Assembly: GCA_040357565.1 (NCBI GenBank)
Contig: JBDODJ010000037.1
Reading direction: 5' to 3' (one strand)
DNA: 64,000 bases
DNA from: Cercozoa sp. M6MM
Lineage: Eukaryota; Endomyxa: Ascetosporea
Shown here: positions 15,666 to 27,181 of the stretch, one piece after another
Numbering within the stretch: position 1 is the first letter of the stretch
Layout of the letters: each line of letters opens with the position of its first letter
Position numbers and translations under genes: made by a program
The notes under the pieces: model-generated
Databases searched by the model: none
The model's input: the letters and a program-made list of their open reading frames with translations, nothing else
What the model was told of the DNA's origin: nothing

Positions 15666-17286
15666 ATGCCCGCCAGAGGCGAGAACAAGATTGGTCAGGG
15701 CACCTACGGTTCCGTCTTTGTTGCGCATCGTCGCCGGTATGTCATTTTGTGTTAACACCCCTCTTAAATGGTATTCCCTATGTTATCCCTACGTTTTACC
15801 GATGTCGGCGCCGTCAGGAAGCAGCAGATGGGCAAGGTGGAGGTGCCGCGAAAAGGCGAGCCCGTGGCCATCAAGCAGCTGCACCTGGAGCGTGAGAAGG
15901 AAGGGTTCCCTGTGACAAGTGTGCGCGAGATCGCTCTGCTTCAACTCAGTCAGGTGAGTGACTCTGTCCGCGCGGACCTGTGGCCTGTGCGAATGGCCTG
16001 TGTGATGGCCTGTGCAAATGGCCTGTGCATGTGATAAGGGTGTGTGTGCGTGTCCAGGCCCGGCACGCGCAGGCACTCAAGAGTCAGCAGCAGTCGCGGC
16101 ACTCCCTGCAGACGCTGCCGTCGCAAGAGCCCGTGGTCAGTCTGCGCGACGTGTGCGCACTCGAGCGAACGCTGCGGCAACCCTCGGCGCCGCGCGACGT
16201 CTTCCTCGTGTAGGCCTATCCTAGGCCGATCCCTCCTAGCCCTCATACAACTTTCCTTCTGTTGTCGCTCTATTGGGGTGGGTGCTTTCAGCTTTGAAAA
16301 GTGCGACCATGACCTTCGTGGTCTTATTTTAAATCGTAGGTACACTGACACACGCGTGTTCTTCTTGTGCTTTCGACACTGTATATGTGTTGTGTGTTGT
16401 GTGTTGTGGATAGGAACTTTGGCGACCAACTGCGCACCAATCGTGCTTGGCAGAAGGTGTCCTGCCTGTTTGTATACGTATACGGAGAGTGTATCGATGA
16501 TATGTGTGCTTTGTGGGGGTTATGGCAAAACAGTGGATTCTCGGGGCACTGCTGGAGTCGCTGCAGGTGCTACACGACGAGTGTGGCGTACGCTTGTCCC
16601 TATTTCTCTCACTCCTTTCCCATCTCTCTCTCTCTCTCTCTCTCTCAGGTTCTCCATCGTGATGTCAAGAGTGCCAATATCCTGGTACTTTTCCTCAGTT
16701 CCGCGCCTCGATCTCCATGTGCACGCGTATTTCTGCGTGTGGGAAAAAGGTGAAAAACAACGGTGCTGTACGACTGGCGGATCTTGGTCTGGCGCGGTAC
16801 ATGTCCCGTTCGCATGTTTTAAAAAGTGACCACACACACAAGCTTGTTTCTGGTGTCTCAGGCAGTACCTGCGCGACCCGTTCCGACGTCTGCGCGAACT
16901 TGACCGCACTGGCGCCTGTACAGTTCCTTGTTTCCCTTTCTTACTCTGTGTCTTAAGACCTCCTCACTCTGACTGCACAGGCAAGGACGAGGACAAGGAC
17001 CTGGAGGATGCCCGCAAGACGCCCAACGTAGTCACATTGTGGTACCTGAAAGCGCACCTGTGTATGGCGGGTCTCCCTATCTGATAGGCGTGCGTGTTTG
17101 CAGGTACCGTGCTCCCGAACTGCTGCTGCACGAGCGTTGCTATGGCAGGTACTGGCTTTACCCCCCCCCCCGAATGTCACCCTTACCCTCCTTCTGTCAA
17201 CTGTTTCAGTGGCATCGACATCTGGTCGGCGGGTTGCGTCTTTGCCGAAATGATACTGGTAGTTCTCGGCCACCCCTTGTACACAC

Positions 17287-17344
<58 letters not shown>

Positions 17345-17866
17345 CTGTTGTTTCCATTGACGTTTCTTCTTCTTGTGTTCATGTGGATAGGGCAAGCCGC
17401 TGTTCGGAGAGCCGACCGAAGTGCGTGCGCTCAGTGCCATTGTCGAGGTAGTTGGTGTTTCTGTTGAACTCCTTTTTCGCTACTTAATCCCTCTCGTGGA
17501 CACAGTTATTAGGCTTACCCAACGACGATGCTTGGCCGACAGAGGTGCCCTACTGTCTTGCCTCGCCGCTCTCTGCCGTACTTTTGTTGGTTTGTGGAAA
17601 AGGGCGAGTCGTTTGAAAAACTGTGCGAACGTCACTACAGTCTGGTGCGTATCTGACCTCCCTTGTCTTTTGTTGGCATCCCCGCGGACGACTTGTGTGC
17701 TGACCTGCAGACTCCACGAGCACCTGATCGGCCGACGTTTGATGCTGTGTTTGATAGCGTCGATGCCGACGCGAAAGATGTACGTTACATTTCCTCCCAG
17801 AGAGTCTGTTTTGTGTGTCTGTGTGTGTGTGTGCGTGTGTGTGTGTCTATGTGCGTGTCTATGTGT

Positions 17867-17918
<52 letters not shown>

Positions 17919-17928
17919 NNNNNNNNNN

Positions 17929-17976
<48 letters not shown>

Positions 17977-18289
17977 TGATAGTTGCTGCGCAAGCTGCTG
18001 GCACTGCATCCGCGACGACGAATGTCGGCTCGAGAGGCGCTGCAACACGCGTTTTTCAAGCGGGTTCTCTCCCATTCAGGCTCCCTCCACTCTCTATAGC
18101 CACACATGTCTTGTGTTTTTCTGAAAGCAGGGACCTGCAAAAAAGCCACCTTTGGAGATCCTGTACCTTGCCCTGCCCTTACCCTACATATCTATATGGT
18201 TGTGAAATGTGAATGCCGTGTTACATGATTATGCTTATAGCGAGAAGCTTGCCCCGTCGTTTGAAGCCACCTTTAGCAACGAACGTTAG
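15666..18289 (+). CDS. CDK-family protein kinase (CMGC group) with DLG motif
   Basis: About a dozen exons. Kinase landmarks in order: glycine loop NKIGQGTYGSVFVAHR, VAIK lysine in GEPVAIKQLHLEREKEGF, PSTAIRE-position helix VTSVREIALLQL, hinge DVFLVFEKCDHDLRGLI, catalytic loop VLHRDVKSANIL, metal motif RLADLGLARYM (DLG instead of DFG), TPNVVTL then YRAPELLL, IDIWSAGCVFAEMI, GKPLFGEPTEVRALSAIVE, GLPNDDAWP, and the C-lobe LLRKLLALHPRRRMSAREAL. The last exons give GPAKKPPLEILEKLAPSFEA and end at 18289. HDL after the hinge and D(L/M)G recall CDK8/19, while EHDL-type hinges also occur in CDK9/10/11/12. The exact subfamily is unresolved. It is likely a nuclear cyclin-dependent kinase. The start at 15666 is the ATG just before the glycine loop, so an extra N-terminal exon is possible. 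Confidence 0.85.
17281..17344 (+). repeat. (CA)n microsatellite, intronic
   Basis: About 30 CA units in a kinase intron. It is one of the few arrays here with CA on the coding strand. Confidence 0.85.
17815..17973 (+). repeat. (GT)n microsatellite with 10-N gap, intronic
   Basis: TGTGTC/GT array in the kinase gene with Ns at 17919-17928. Coding-strand sense is GT. Confidence 0.9.
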
Positions 18290-19913
18290 TAAGCTCAATG
18301 TCGCATTTGCCCAAGCGTCACCCTCACCGAGTGGCACCCTCACCAAACGCGGAAACTGGACGTGGGTGATTTGGCTGCTAGGCCGATGGGAGATACAAAA
18401 TGTCGGTACTCTCACTACGACTAGTCCGGTCGCCTTGTGGCAGCCGATGATTCCTTTCAGTTGCTTTAATGCTGTTACCCTCTTAACGTAAGCATAAGTG
18501 TTGTTACGAAATGGTATTTTCCATCCGGCCCGTCAGATCTGTCTGAGTTCTGGTGCTTCGCGCGGAAGAAAGCTATTCAATAAGCACTTTGAGAAGTGTG
18601 GTGTATTGTGTTTGTCTGGTATCCTGACCTCTCCGAGAGCGTTGCTAACCTCCTTACCCTGTGCTTGGTAGACTGACCTCGAAAGAGCAAGATTTTGCTC
18701 CTTTCCTGAAAAGGCTCTCTACTCACCAGGTAAAGCACCTCTCCAGGCTCCAGCCCTTGCACTCTCACGGAATCCCTTGTTGCTGTCTTCCCAGCACAGA
18801 GAGCCTTTCTTTTTCTCCTTTACGTCCCTCCTTCTCCTTCCTTCCTTCTTCTGACTACCGGGCCTCTCATCCTTCCCGACCAGTCTACTTCCTGTACTTT
18901 GCCGACCCTATCTTGGGGTAACTACCTCTGAACTGACTACGTCTACTGACTCAATTCTTCTTCACATCGATTCCATTTGTTTCTTTAGTCTTTTTCCTGG
19001 CATAGTACTCTTTTGCACTACCAAAGCCTCAATTTCTGAAAGGCTGCGGTAACAGTGTAATACTTCGTTGGTCAGTGGAAAGAACTAAATCAAAGTACGT
19101 GATAAATTAGACGAAGCGAAGGATTAAATGATTCAGTTTGAAGAAGCGAAGTGAAGCATTACCCCAACTGAGTTCTTGCGTCTAGCTAGACGGGGAACCC
19201 CCTTACCCCGTTATAGCCCCTTTACCCCTAACCTCTCTTTAATTCTGATTTTGCCTCGAAAAACCTCGCCATACCCCTGCTCGGGTTCATCCCCGCCATA
19301 ATCTGAGTCAGTCTGTAACACAATAGTCACGGTCTGGGGCGGCAATGACCTGCCTCACGATTGGATTAATTGGACTAAAAAGACCGGTAACATTCACGAG
19401 CAACGGGAGAATAATGAATCAACTACTAAAACAGGCATGCGACGCGCGTTACCGCGCTCCCACCAGGGTCAGACACACACACACGCGCGCACACACAACG
19501 TCACCGGGGCTCAAGCGATCGCTTAATAATCTACAAAAAAGGGAAATAAGCAGGACACGAAAAAAACTGGGGAGGGAACAACTTGGTGGAACAAAGAAGC
19601 TTAAACATACAGAACGGAGATGCGAGCATCCAGCAAACGAAACAGTGATGGAGCACGGAGCAGTGAGAACGTGCGTAAGAACAGGAAGGAAACGAGAACG
19701 TGCGACACATGGAAACTTCACTCGTAAGGACTCTTTGTTTTGGTTTTGTTGCATCGCATGCGACGCATATATGTTGTGGTTTTGTTTGGCGTTTTTTTCA
19801 AAGGTAGAGGTTTGTGTGTATGTGTCAGTGCAGTAGGCGTGCTCTCGCTCCATCTTTCGATTATGTGAGGAGCGCCGTGATCGCGTCCGGCGTGCTACAC
19901 AAGGTTTATGTAA
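18290..19913. other. 1.6-kb region with no recognised gene
   Basis: Between the 3' end of the kinase gene and the 3' end of the minus-strand CYRI gene. Pyrimidine-rich stretches occur around 18780-18870. An unspliced plus-strand frame at 19345-19836 (163 codons, basic and Thr/Arg-rich) is the longest open stretch. It has no recognisable motif, and a 134-codon frame lies opposite it, so I do not call it a gene. Nothing else supported. Confidence 0.4.
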
Positions 19914-21345
19914 TTAAGAGTCCCTGTGTGTGTGCGTGTGTGTGTGTGTGTGTATACCTCTCGTCGTTGAAGTGCATGGACGAGAAACGCAGCGCGTTCA
20001 CGAGCGGGTCAATGTCGTTCTGCTGGCCCGGGAAGTCGCGCGGGAAGTCGCGCGTCAGCAGCACGGCCGCCGGTCGCATGAACACGGGCGAGCGCTTAAG
20101 GAAGGCGCCCTCCGGCTCGACGTGATCGTACAGCACGATGGCGCCCGTCATGGCGCGGATGGCCAGCATGTTCAGCGGCGACTCAACCGGGAACTTCTTG
20201 TGTCGCGCCAACATCAGGCACGAGTTGGCGAACGTCGCGATCTGACACACATATACGCATCACACATCACACACACACACACCCCACAAATAGAAGCTAC
20301 ACACAGGCACACACACACGCACGAGACCCCAGACCGAAGGCAAACAGTACTGACTGAGTGAGGGCCTCGTCGTCCTTGAAGACGTTCTTGCAGGCCTTGC
20401 TGACGCACGTCATCATCGGGATGTGCGCGGCCAGGAAGAGCGAAATAAAGGAGGCGTCGTCGTCACGCACCACGAGGTCCGGGTCGTGCGCGTGCTTGTT
20501 GAGCGCACGGCGGTAGAAGGCAAAGTCGTTCTGCAGGCCGGGCTTCTTGAGCTTCTCCGTGTCGAACTTGAGAATGAAGTCGAGCACCTCGCACAGCTTG
20601 CGCGAGAAGGCGGCATCGGCCACAAGCGGCGCCTGGCCATTCTTGCTGATGCCGGCCACAACCTGGAACGCCTTGGGCACCAGCTGCTCGAGCTCCTTCG
20701 AGAAGCGCCAGAAGCCCGCGATAATCTCGGCATTCTGCGTCACCTCCACAAAGGCTTTCTGCTCGTTCGCCTCGTTCGGCTTGCTCATAGCAGCGCGCAC
20801 GACGTCCTGCTTCGACTCGTACATCTGCAGCTGCTCAAGGATACCCGGCACGCGCGCCAGAAGCTCCGTCATTTGCTGATACACCTCCGACGCATCATCG
20901 CTCTGCGGTTGGCCATTCTCAAAGGCCTCCACTGCGACACCACAGAAATATCGAGCCGATAAATATTGATTGATGATCCTCCCGCAAGCAAAAGCAAAGA
21001 ACACACACAGAAACCGCCCAACACGATCAAACACAATCAAAGCAAGAGTGGAAACGGAAGAGTCACATACGCCAGCATATGTTACAACACAAACACACAA
21101 CAACGCAAAGCGCGAAAACAACGGCGATCAGAAAAACCTCAAAACGAAACGCCAAAAGGCGCAGCACACAAAACACTGCCCAGGCGTGCACACGCACTCT
21201 GCTGTGGTGCTGCCACATCTGCGAGTGCCAGCGTGGACACAGGCCACGTGGACGCGTGGCCCAAACGAGAAGCAGGAGGCACAAACGAACCATCAAAGCC
21301 GTCGACGAGCTCGACGCCCTTGTTCCGTGACAGGAGACCACCCAT
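19914..21345 (-). CDS. CYRI/FAM49 family protein (CYFIP-related Rac1 interactor)
   Basis: Four exons. Exon 1 begins MGGLLSRNKGVELVDGFD, with Gly2 fitting an N-myristoylation signal as in animal CYRI proteins. It joins in phase to VEAFENGQPQSDDASEVYQQ, a close match to the FENAQPT.SE.EIYNQ region. The long middle exon (about 20940-20350) carries RVPGILEQLQMYESKQD, FILKFDTEKLKKPGLQNDFA, FYRRALNKH (the double Arg that in animals contacts active Rac1) and SLFLAAHIPMMTCVSKA. The next exon carries IATFANSCLMLARH, GAIVLYDHVEPEGAFLKRSP and DIDPLVNALRFSSMHFNDER, and a tiny last exon ends at 19914. CYRI binds Rac1-GTP and dampens WAVE/SCAR-driven actin at the membrane. This is one of the clearest identifications in the window. 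Confidence 0.93.
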
Positions 21346-21526
21346 GCTCCACTAAGACAAGGCTTGTGCGTGCTGCGTGTGTTTCTGTGCTGTGATTACT
21401 CATGAGCTGAGTGGGGCTCGTTTTCGTCCTTTTGTTTCTGATTGAAGCACTGTTGGCTCAGAGCCCATACATGAGTTGAGCATCACGCCCTGTCGCTCAG
21501 TGCAGTGCAATGTTGTGCTTGCAGTG

Positions 21527-22251
21527 ATGCACAGATTTTTGGCTCGGTGTGGACCTCTAACATTGCAGCGGAGGCTGCCAGGCGCTAGATCCATGTTTTT
21601 GGATGATCGCCTGTTGCCGCCGGACATGCGAGATAGCTACATCAACGGCACGTGCCGCCAGGGTATCGTAGTGAGAGGGCATATATTCCCGCAATCGGTG
21701 CTCGTGCATCGCGATGGCGTGCTGCACTGGGCTGCACGTGGTTGGGCGGACCTGTCGCCCGAGTCACTGGCTGTGCTGCCGCTGCTGCACCCGCACGTCG
21801 ACCTGCTGCTCATCGGCAGTGCCAGCACGGCGTCCTGCACTGGTGAATCGAACTTTTTTGCTTGTCATGACGGTGTCCCTATTGGTGTTGTTCCTGTTGA
21901 TGGTGTGTGCAAGTGCAGGTCACACGTACTTCCTGCCCGCTGTGCTGAAGCAGTGGCTGCGAGAGCATTGCATCCACGTGGAAGTGCTTACGCCACAGCT
22001 GGCGGCCTCGCAGTTCAATACGCTGCTCAGTGAGGGCCGCAGCGTCGTTGCCGCCATGCTCGCCGAAAACTTGACTGACGAAGACGACACCGTGCCGCCG
22101 AGGGGTAAACCCACCTTCCTGACCCCTTCCCCGTGTGCATGCTCTGCCTGTAGGAGTCAACACGCGAGTGGACGACGACACGGTGTCCAGATCACTACAC
22201 GCAGGCCGCGACGTGCTCGACTTTGGTCCGGCACCGCCGCACAAACGGTGA
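21527..22251 (+). CDS. NDUFAF3-like complex I assembly factor (Mth938/DUF498 domain)
   Basis: Three exons joining in phase. The N-terminus MHRFLARCGPLTLQRRLPGA is Arg-rich and amphipathic, fitting a mitochondrial targeting peptide. The domain follows: SYINGTCRQGIVVRGHIFPQ (family I..Y...gf.vng....g...l.P), HWAARGWADLSPESLAVLPL (the ITEESL region), HVDLLLIGSAS (the iviGTG strand), then YFLPAVLKQWLREHCIHVEV and QFNTLLSEGRSVVAAML (family ..d..aa.TfN.L..EgR.Vaaal). The C-terminal extension is acidic. NDUFAF3 works with NDUFAF4 in assembling the matrix Q-module arm of complex I. The start at 21527 is the first ATG in frame and sits just before the targeting-like sequence. Confidence 0.85.
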
Positions 22252-22651
22252 CGTACCCGCACCAACATTACATTCAATTCAGTTGTTTTTGGTTCCGTTC
22301 GAAGTTAACGCGACTTCAGTGCACGCACAGCGCTATAAGACGTTTCCGTTTCAGTCAGTTAATGATGGTCGATCTCGACTATTCTCACTTCAGGCTGTCG
22401 TCGAACCAAGTTGAAGTTTGGTGCTTAGAGGCTCTGTTGGAAAGGTGTGCTATTTGCAAACACTGATCCTGTCGGGACACTGTAAGACTCTACATCCACT
22501 CGGCGGTTTGTCGTAGCGTAGCAAACAGCGCAGTAACTGAAATTATCGTATACGCGGTTGGTATGCATGTGCTGCGAGCCTGAGGCGCCGTTCAAATCGA
22601 ATTGGCCAATGCAACACGAACTGGCCGAGTTCACGTTGGGTAAACCGGCGC
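22252..22651. other. Intergenic between convergent genes
   Basis: About 400 nt between the 3' ends of the NDUFAF3-like and RBM5/10-like genes. Several short open frames, none with a recognisable product. Confidence 0.4.
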
Positions 22652-25600
22652 CTACTGATCCTGGTGCCGCCGCTGTCGGCGCCGCTCCTCGTCAAAGAGT
22701 TTGTTAAAGCGTCGACGGGCGCGCTGGATGTAGGAGCCGGTCTCCCTTTCTAAGGTGCACACCAGATACACAGCATCGAGACTGGGGACAGTTGGTGCGT
22801 ACCACGAGTGACGGCGTGTTCTTGCAGAGCGGGTGCAGTACCGAGGCCGCCTCTGCCACGTCGCAGCACTCCGAGCATCACCGACTGCTCGGCATCACGC
22901 TTTGCAGATGCGAGTGCCTTCTCGGAAATCTGTGCGGTGCCGTCGACCGTAAAACGAGTGCTAGCAGCAAGCATGTCTTGTTCGTTGCCTAAGAACGAGG
23001 GGGAATACACAGACACAGACAGACACACAGACACACAGACACAGACAGACACACAGACACACAGACACACAGACACACAGACACACACACAGAGGGTAGT
23101 TGATGTCACCTTGCAGCTGGGCGACCTGCCGCGAAATCTCGTGTCGCAGCGCCTTGGTGTACTCGACCTCTTTCTTTGTCTTGCCCTTGTCGGTCTCAGC
23201 CGGTCCCTCCAGAGCACGACACTGCGCACGCAGCTTCTGCACACGCAGCGCCTGTGCCTGTCTCCGCGACTGCACAGACACTCATATACACAAGTGTGAC
23301 GAGGGGAAGGGTCAAGGTACCTGACTGGCCTTGCGCATGGCGAGTACATGAAGGTTGCGCAGGTGCCGCACCGAGTTCTCGCAATGCAATCGCAGTGCTC
23401 GATGTCTGTACAGGCGCACACACGGGGGGGGGGGGGGGCGGGAAGGCAAGGGATAGACGGAAAGGCGCGCGGGTGGGGTACCGGTGGAACTGGCGTCGGC
23501 ACAGACGGCACCTGAGACGAGTGGAGTCAACGTGCGGCAGGTGTCGCTCCTGGCACTCGCGGCGTACCTCGTCGCTGTCGTCGTCGAACTCAGTTTCGTC
23601 AACCTCGCGCTCGTCGCACGCGACGCCGTCCGCCGCTTCGTCGTCTGGTTGGTCGAGCCGTCGCTGCAGTTGCTGCTGTTTCTGCTGTTGTTCCTGCTGC
23701 TGCTGTGCGCCCGTCTTCTGCAGCGTCTTGAGTCCTTTAGTGACACGTCTCACACGCACTGTTGTCTTCTTGTCCTACGAGGGAAAGGGGGTAAAGTCTA
23801 AAAGCACGAAAGAAGAGTGGCTCACATTCTGCTCGTTGTCGCTGTCGTCGTCGGCACCGAGAACGATTCGCTTCATTTTGTTCTTCTGCCGAGCGGGGGG
23901 GGGGGGGTAAGAAGGGTAGAGGAGGTCAGCACGAACTCTACCTTCTTGTTGGAAGGTTTGGTGAGACGCACGCCCGTGCCGCCCAGCAGCAGCGTCGACG
24001 GTTTCTGCGCCAACGCTTTCTTCTTCTTGCGTTTCACGAGTGCCGGTTCCTCCGCGTCTAGGGCGACACTTGTGGTACTGCCCATTGAGACTGCACAGCG
24101 AGCGCACATAGTTAGTCACAAAACAGTGGGCATACGAAAAGACATGGACACACAGACACACAGACACACAGACACAGACACACGAAGGAACCACTGTGTG
24201 CGACAGAGTGTGAGGCAGCGGAGGCAACAGAGACAGCAGAGACAGCAGCGGCAGCGACGGCAGGGGCAGAGACAGCGACGGCGTTACCACCGGCAGCATC
24301 AGCAGTCACGTCGACGGCATCGACTGCCTCATACTGCTGCCGCGCGCGGTCAAACCGATACAGTGCGTTGCTTTGCATGTGCCTGCGCAATCGTACCACA
24401 AACACAGTCACTCGGACACCGAGATGCGCTAGACACACTCACTGTGCCAGGGGTAGATGAAAGTGGGGCCCACCGGAAGAGCTGTGTCGTGGCGTCGAAC
24501 TCGTAACCCGTGCTGGCACAACGGAACAGCGTACGACTACCAGGCACTGGTTGGAAGCCCTGGCCATCATCACATAGACATGGTGCAACAGTACAGGGTA
24601 GTTGTGGGAAAGGCATCGTCGCAGGTACCTGTGGCAAGGCAGCGAGCTGTCGCTGAAAGGCGTGCAGGGTCTGCTGCTTCTCAATCAGCGCGCGCACGGT
24701 GTCACGAGCCAGGAAGAAGGGCACTGTCGCCTCTCCGGCTTGCACTCGCACCTCTTGACCATCCACATCTAATCGAGGGCTACGCAAGTACATATACACA
24801 TAGGGGGATATCAAGAGTATGACACTGGATGGGTGGAGGAGGCTACCGACGAAGAACACGCTCGCACTCGGCGTGATTGCGCAGCTGCACAATGGTGACG
24901 CCTGGCGGCACACGGAGCACCTCGCGCAGCGACATCTGATCGTTGCGGAACCTGTCGCCCGTGCCTGAGGAGGTAACAACAAGGTAAGGTAAGGGGTGGG
25001 GGGAAAAGCGCGGTGGGGGCAAAGCGCGGCGGGGGGCAAAACGCGGCGGGGGGCAACAGTAGGGTACCAGCACGGTCAGAGCGCACGCGCTTGTCGGAGT
25101 GTGGCGTTAGAGGCATACGAAGTTGCAGCAACGGTTCTAGCGGTGCCAGTGTTCCCAAGAAACCCTCGTCCGATGACGTCAGAGTAATGTCTGTCTCAAA
25201 ATGTGTGTTGATCATGTCAAATCTCAGAGTTAAACCTGCACGTGACACGGAGAACACTACCATCTTCAGTGACGTCTTTCTTGCCTTGCTCACGCAGTGC
25301 TTTAATCTACGAAAAGCAGATGTAACAGAAGCGAAAAAGAAGTGAAGTGTCCTACCTGTTGAGACACGCGCATGAACACGTCCTGAAGTCGCATGACATC
25401 GACACCTTGCACTCGGAAGAAGGAGACACCGAATGCGAACGGGTCCACACTGATGCGACGCACGTGCACACCTTCCACCGGTGCCAGCGAGTACCGCAGC
25501 TGTTCAATCAGGCAGCAAGAAAAAGAGGTGAAAGCACACAGATTGTCGTCAATGAGTGAAAAGCGGTACCGCATCCACCGGCAGGTCAGTGCAGTGCAGG

Positions 25601-26039
25601 AACAGTGCCGACGACCAGCGGAACTCCTCGTCGATCACGCGATCCCTGCTGCGTGGTCGGGCACTTCTGCCGACAGAGACAGAGGCGTATCACACAACAC
25701 TACACAGCACAGCACCACTCGTGTCTCTTTTGACGCGAGGTGGCTACCGAGAGCGGCGACGTCGACGGTGCCTGCTGCGGCTACGAGTGCGACTGCGACT
25801 CCGGCTGTACCGACGACGGTGCCTACTGCGACTACGGCTGCGACTGCGCGATCGCGAGCGACGCGATCTTGAACGCGAAAACGAGCGCGAGCGATGTCTT
25901 GGACGCGAGCGAGACCTGCAAGAAACACTCATACCCACTCGCATTTGAGCCAGACACCCCCCCCCCCACTTCGTACTTACCGTGAGTGTGAACGCGAGCG
26001 ACGCCGACGCGACCGCGATCTCGAGCGAAAGCGGCCCAT
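22652..26039 (-). CDS. RBM5/RBM10-like splicing factor with N-terminal RS domain
   Basis: About 12 exons. The start at 26039 gives MGRFRSRSRSRRRRSRSHS, and the next exon continues an Arg/Ser-dipeptide domain of about 60 residues. An RRM-like region follows: SSALFLHCTDLPVDA (RNP2-type strand), then LRYSLAPVEGVHVRRISVDP and AFGVSFFRVQG. Later exons encode SLREVLRVPPGVTIVQLRNH and LFRCASTGYEFDATTQLFRW, the second loosely like an OCRE-type aromatic repeat. A Gln-rich and acidic stretch leads into STRLRCRLCRRQFHR, the C2H2 finger typical of RBM5/6/10 (LACLLCRRQFP), with its His partner HLRNLHVLA. The C-terminus SYIQRARRRFNKLFDEERRR resembles the family ending Y......RF. A G-patch is expected before it, but only a weak GVLRRGRGGLG remnant is seen. 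Likely role: early spliceosome and exon definition. Confidence 0.7.
23003..23093 (-). repeat. (CAGACA)n microsatellite, intronic
   Basis: Compound CA/CAGACA repeat in the RBM5/10-like gene. Coding-strand sense is TGTCTG. Confidence 0.85.
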
Positions 26040-26116
26040 CTTCAACCTCGTATCTGTTGCGGAAAGCGACTGTTTGGACAGCAACGACTCTCACGCACCA
26101 TAATAGTATTTTTGAA
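26040..26116. promoter_or_regulatory. Short divergent promoter region
   Basis: Only 77 nt separate the proposed start codons of the RBM5/10-like gene (minus) and the small two-exon gene (plus), so both promoters and 5' untranslated regions must be compact or overlap. Inferred from spacing alone; no motif was identified. Confidence 0.4.
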
Positions 26117-26401
26117 ATGAGTACGAGCCAGTTCAGCACTAATCCAGCCACGCCAGCGTTATTCGGACAGTCACCACGACTTTGGGCACACGTGAGTGCG
26201 TTCTTTGCTGTTGGAGCTCCGACTTTGTTTTTGTTTTTGTTTTTATTTTTTGAGTTTTGTTCGCCACACATCGATCAATACATGATGCACATAACGTAAT
26301 TATCGAAAACCTGGACACTCAACTACTGTAACTACGATCGTTAGGACCGCGTGATTGCGAGGGTAATTGAACCCTTCACTCCGCTCAAACAACTGAAGTG
26401 A
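26117..26401 (+). CDS. Small two-exon gene, unrecognised 43-residue protein
   Basis: Exon 1 (26117-26191) encodes MSTSQFSTNPATPALFGQSP followed by RLWAH. It ends at a GTGAGT donor and joins in phase 0 to exon 2 (26345-26401), DRVIARVIEPFTPLKQLK and stop. The polar N-terminus is Ser/Thr/Pro-rich and the C-terminal half could form a short amphipathic helix. No domain recognised. The case rests on a clean ATG, good splice sites in the same phase, and placement as the divergent partner of the splicing-factor gene. The intron includes a T/TG-rich stretch that would encode a hydrophobic run if retained. It could also be part of a longer transcript. Confidence 0.45.
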
Positions 26402-26591
26402 ATGCGGGTGAACGTGCACAGCGCAGTGACATCGTCTGCCCATTGCGCGTCGGTCAAAAACGAATATGTACTAGATACAGCAATGAATTCAAGGATCGAG
26501 TTTCATCGCATCATGCGCCTGCTTGTATCACACAATGAATGAACCCAGCAGATGCAACGGTCCAAAGCAACTTGAAGGCCACAGGGTTGTT

Positions 26592-27181
26592 TTACCTTCG
26601 ACTGGCGGCCCGAACGGCGCAGCTGTGACCCAGTCTGGCTTCTTCCTGCTGCTGTTTTGATCGCGCAGCCAGAACCTTGACACCGCGTATGTGCACGTCT
26701 CGTCCATTGAGGTACAGGTCATGCACGGTGAGCCGCAGCATCCGCAACTTGATTCTGCAAGTGAGTCCGATGTGGGTGGGTACAAGCAACATCAGCAACC
26801 GTACCGATCAGGCAGGCGGAACAAGACCCAACCCGTAGGATCGTCTAGCTGCACATGTGCGTGCACGAGTTCGAGCGACTCCTCGTCGGAGCCGCACTCG
26901 ATCGACACGTGCAGTGGCGTGTAGCTCTCGTCCTGCTCGTAGTCACACAGAAAGGCGAGTGCGAGTACCTCGGTGCGCCCAGCGGCCGGTCGAATCTCCA
27001 AGCAGTGCGGTGCCTCGCCGCAACTCTGCCAATACTCTTTCTCGTCACGTGACAGCAGCTGCCGCGTGCCGTAACCTGGCTTGGCTGATGACAGTTCAAT
27101 GACGCACTCGCTGGTGATATCTCTGCCCACCGAGATGGCGCTCCACTCCCGTGCGATAACGTAACCCTCTTCGAACTGCAT
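26592..27181 (-). CDS. Anaphase-promoting complex subunit 10 (APC10/DOC1)
   Basis: Two exons. The DOC domain is clear: ISVGRDITSECVIELSSAKP, GYGTRQLLSRDEKEYWQSCG, EAPHCLEI, then FLCDYEQDESYTPLHVSIEC (human APC10 has DYKSDESYTPSKI) and HVQLDDPTGWVLFRL (family LVEPSGW). Exon 2 supplies LRMLRLTVHDLYLNGRDVHI and RGVKVLAAR, the strand aligning with ..NGRDTHMRQIKIY. APC10 co-forms the D-box degron receptor with CDH1 or CDC20 in the APC/C. The protein ends in a basic tail with no terminal Ile-Arg, the motif by which animal and yeast APC10 docks on CDC27, so docking may differ. The start at 27181 is the first ATG of the frame. Confidence 0.93.

Noticed and set aside
19345..19836. 163-codon plus-strand frame in the 18-20-kb gap
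   Set aside because: Basic, low-complexity composition, no motif, and a competing open frame on the other strand; not strong enough to call a gene.
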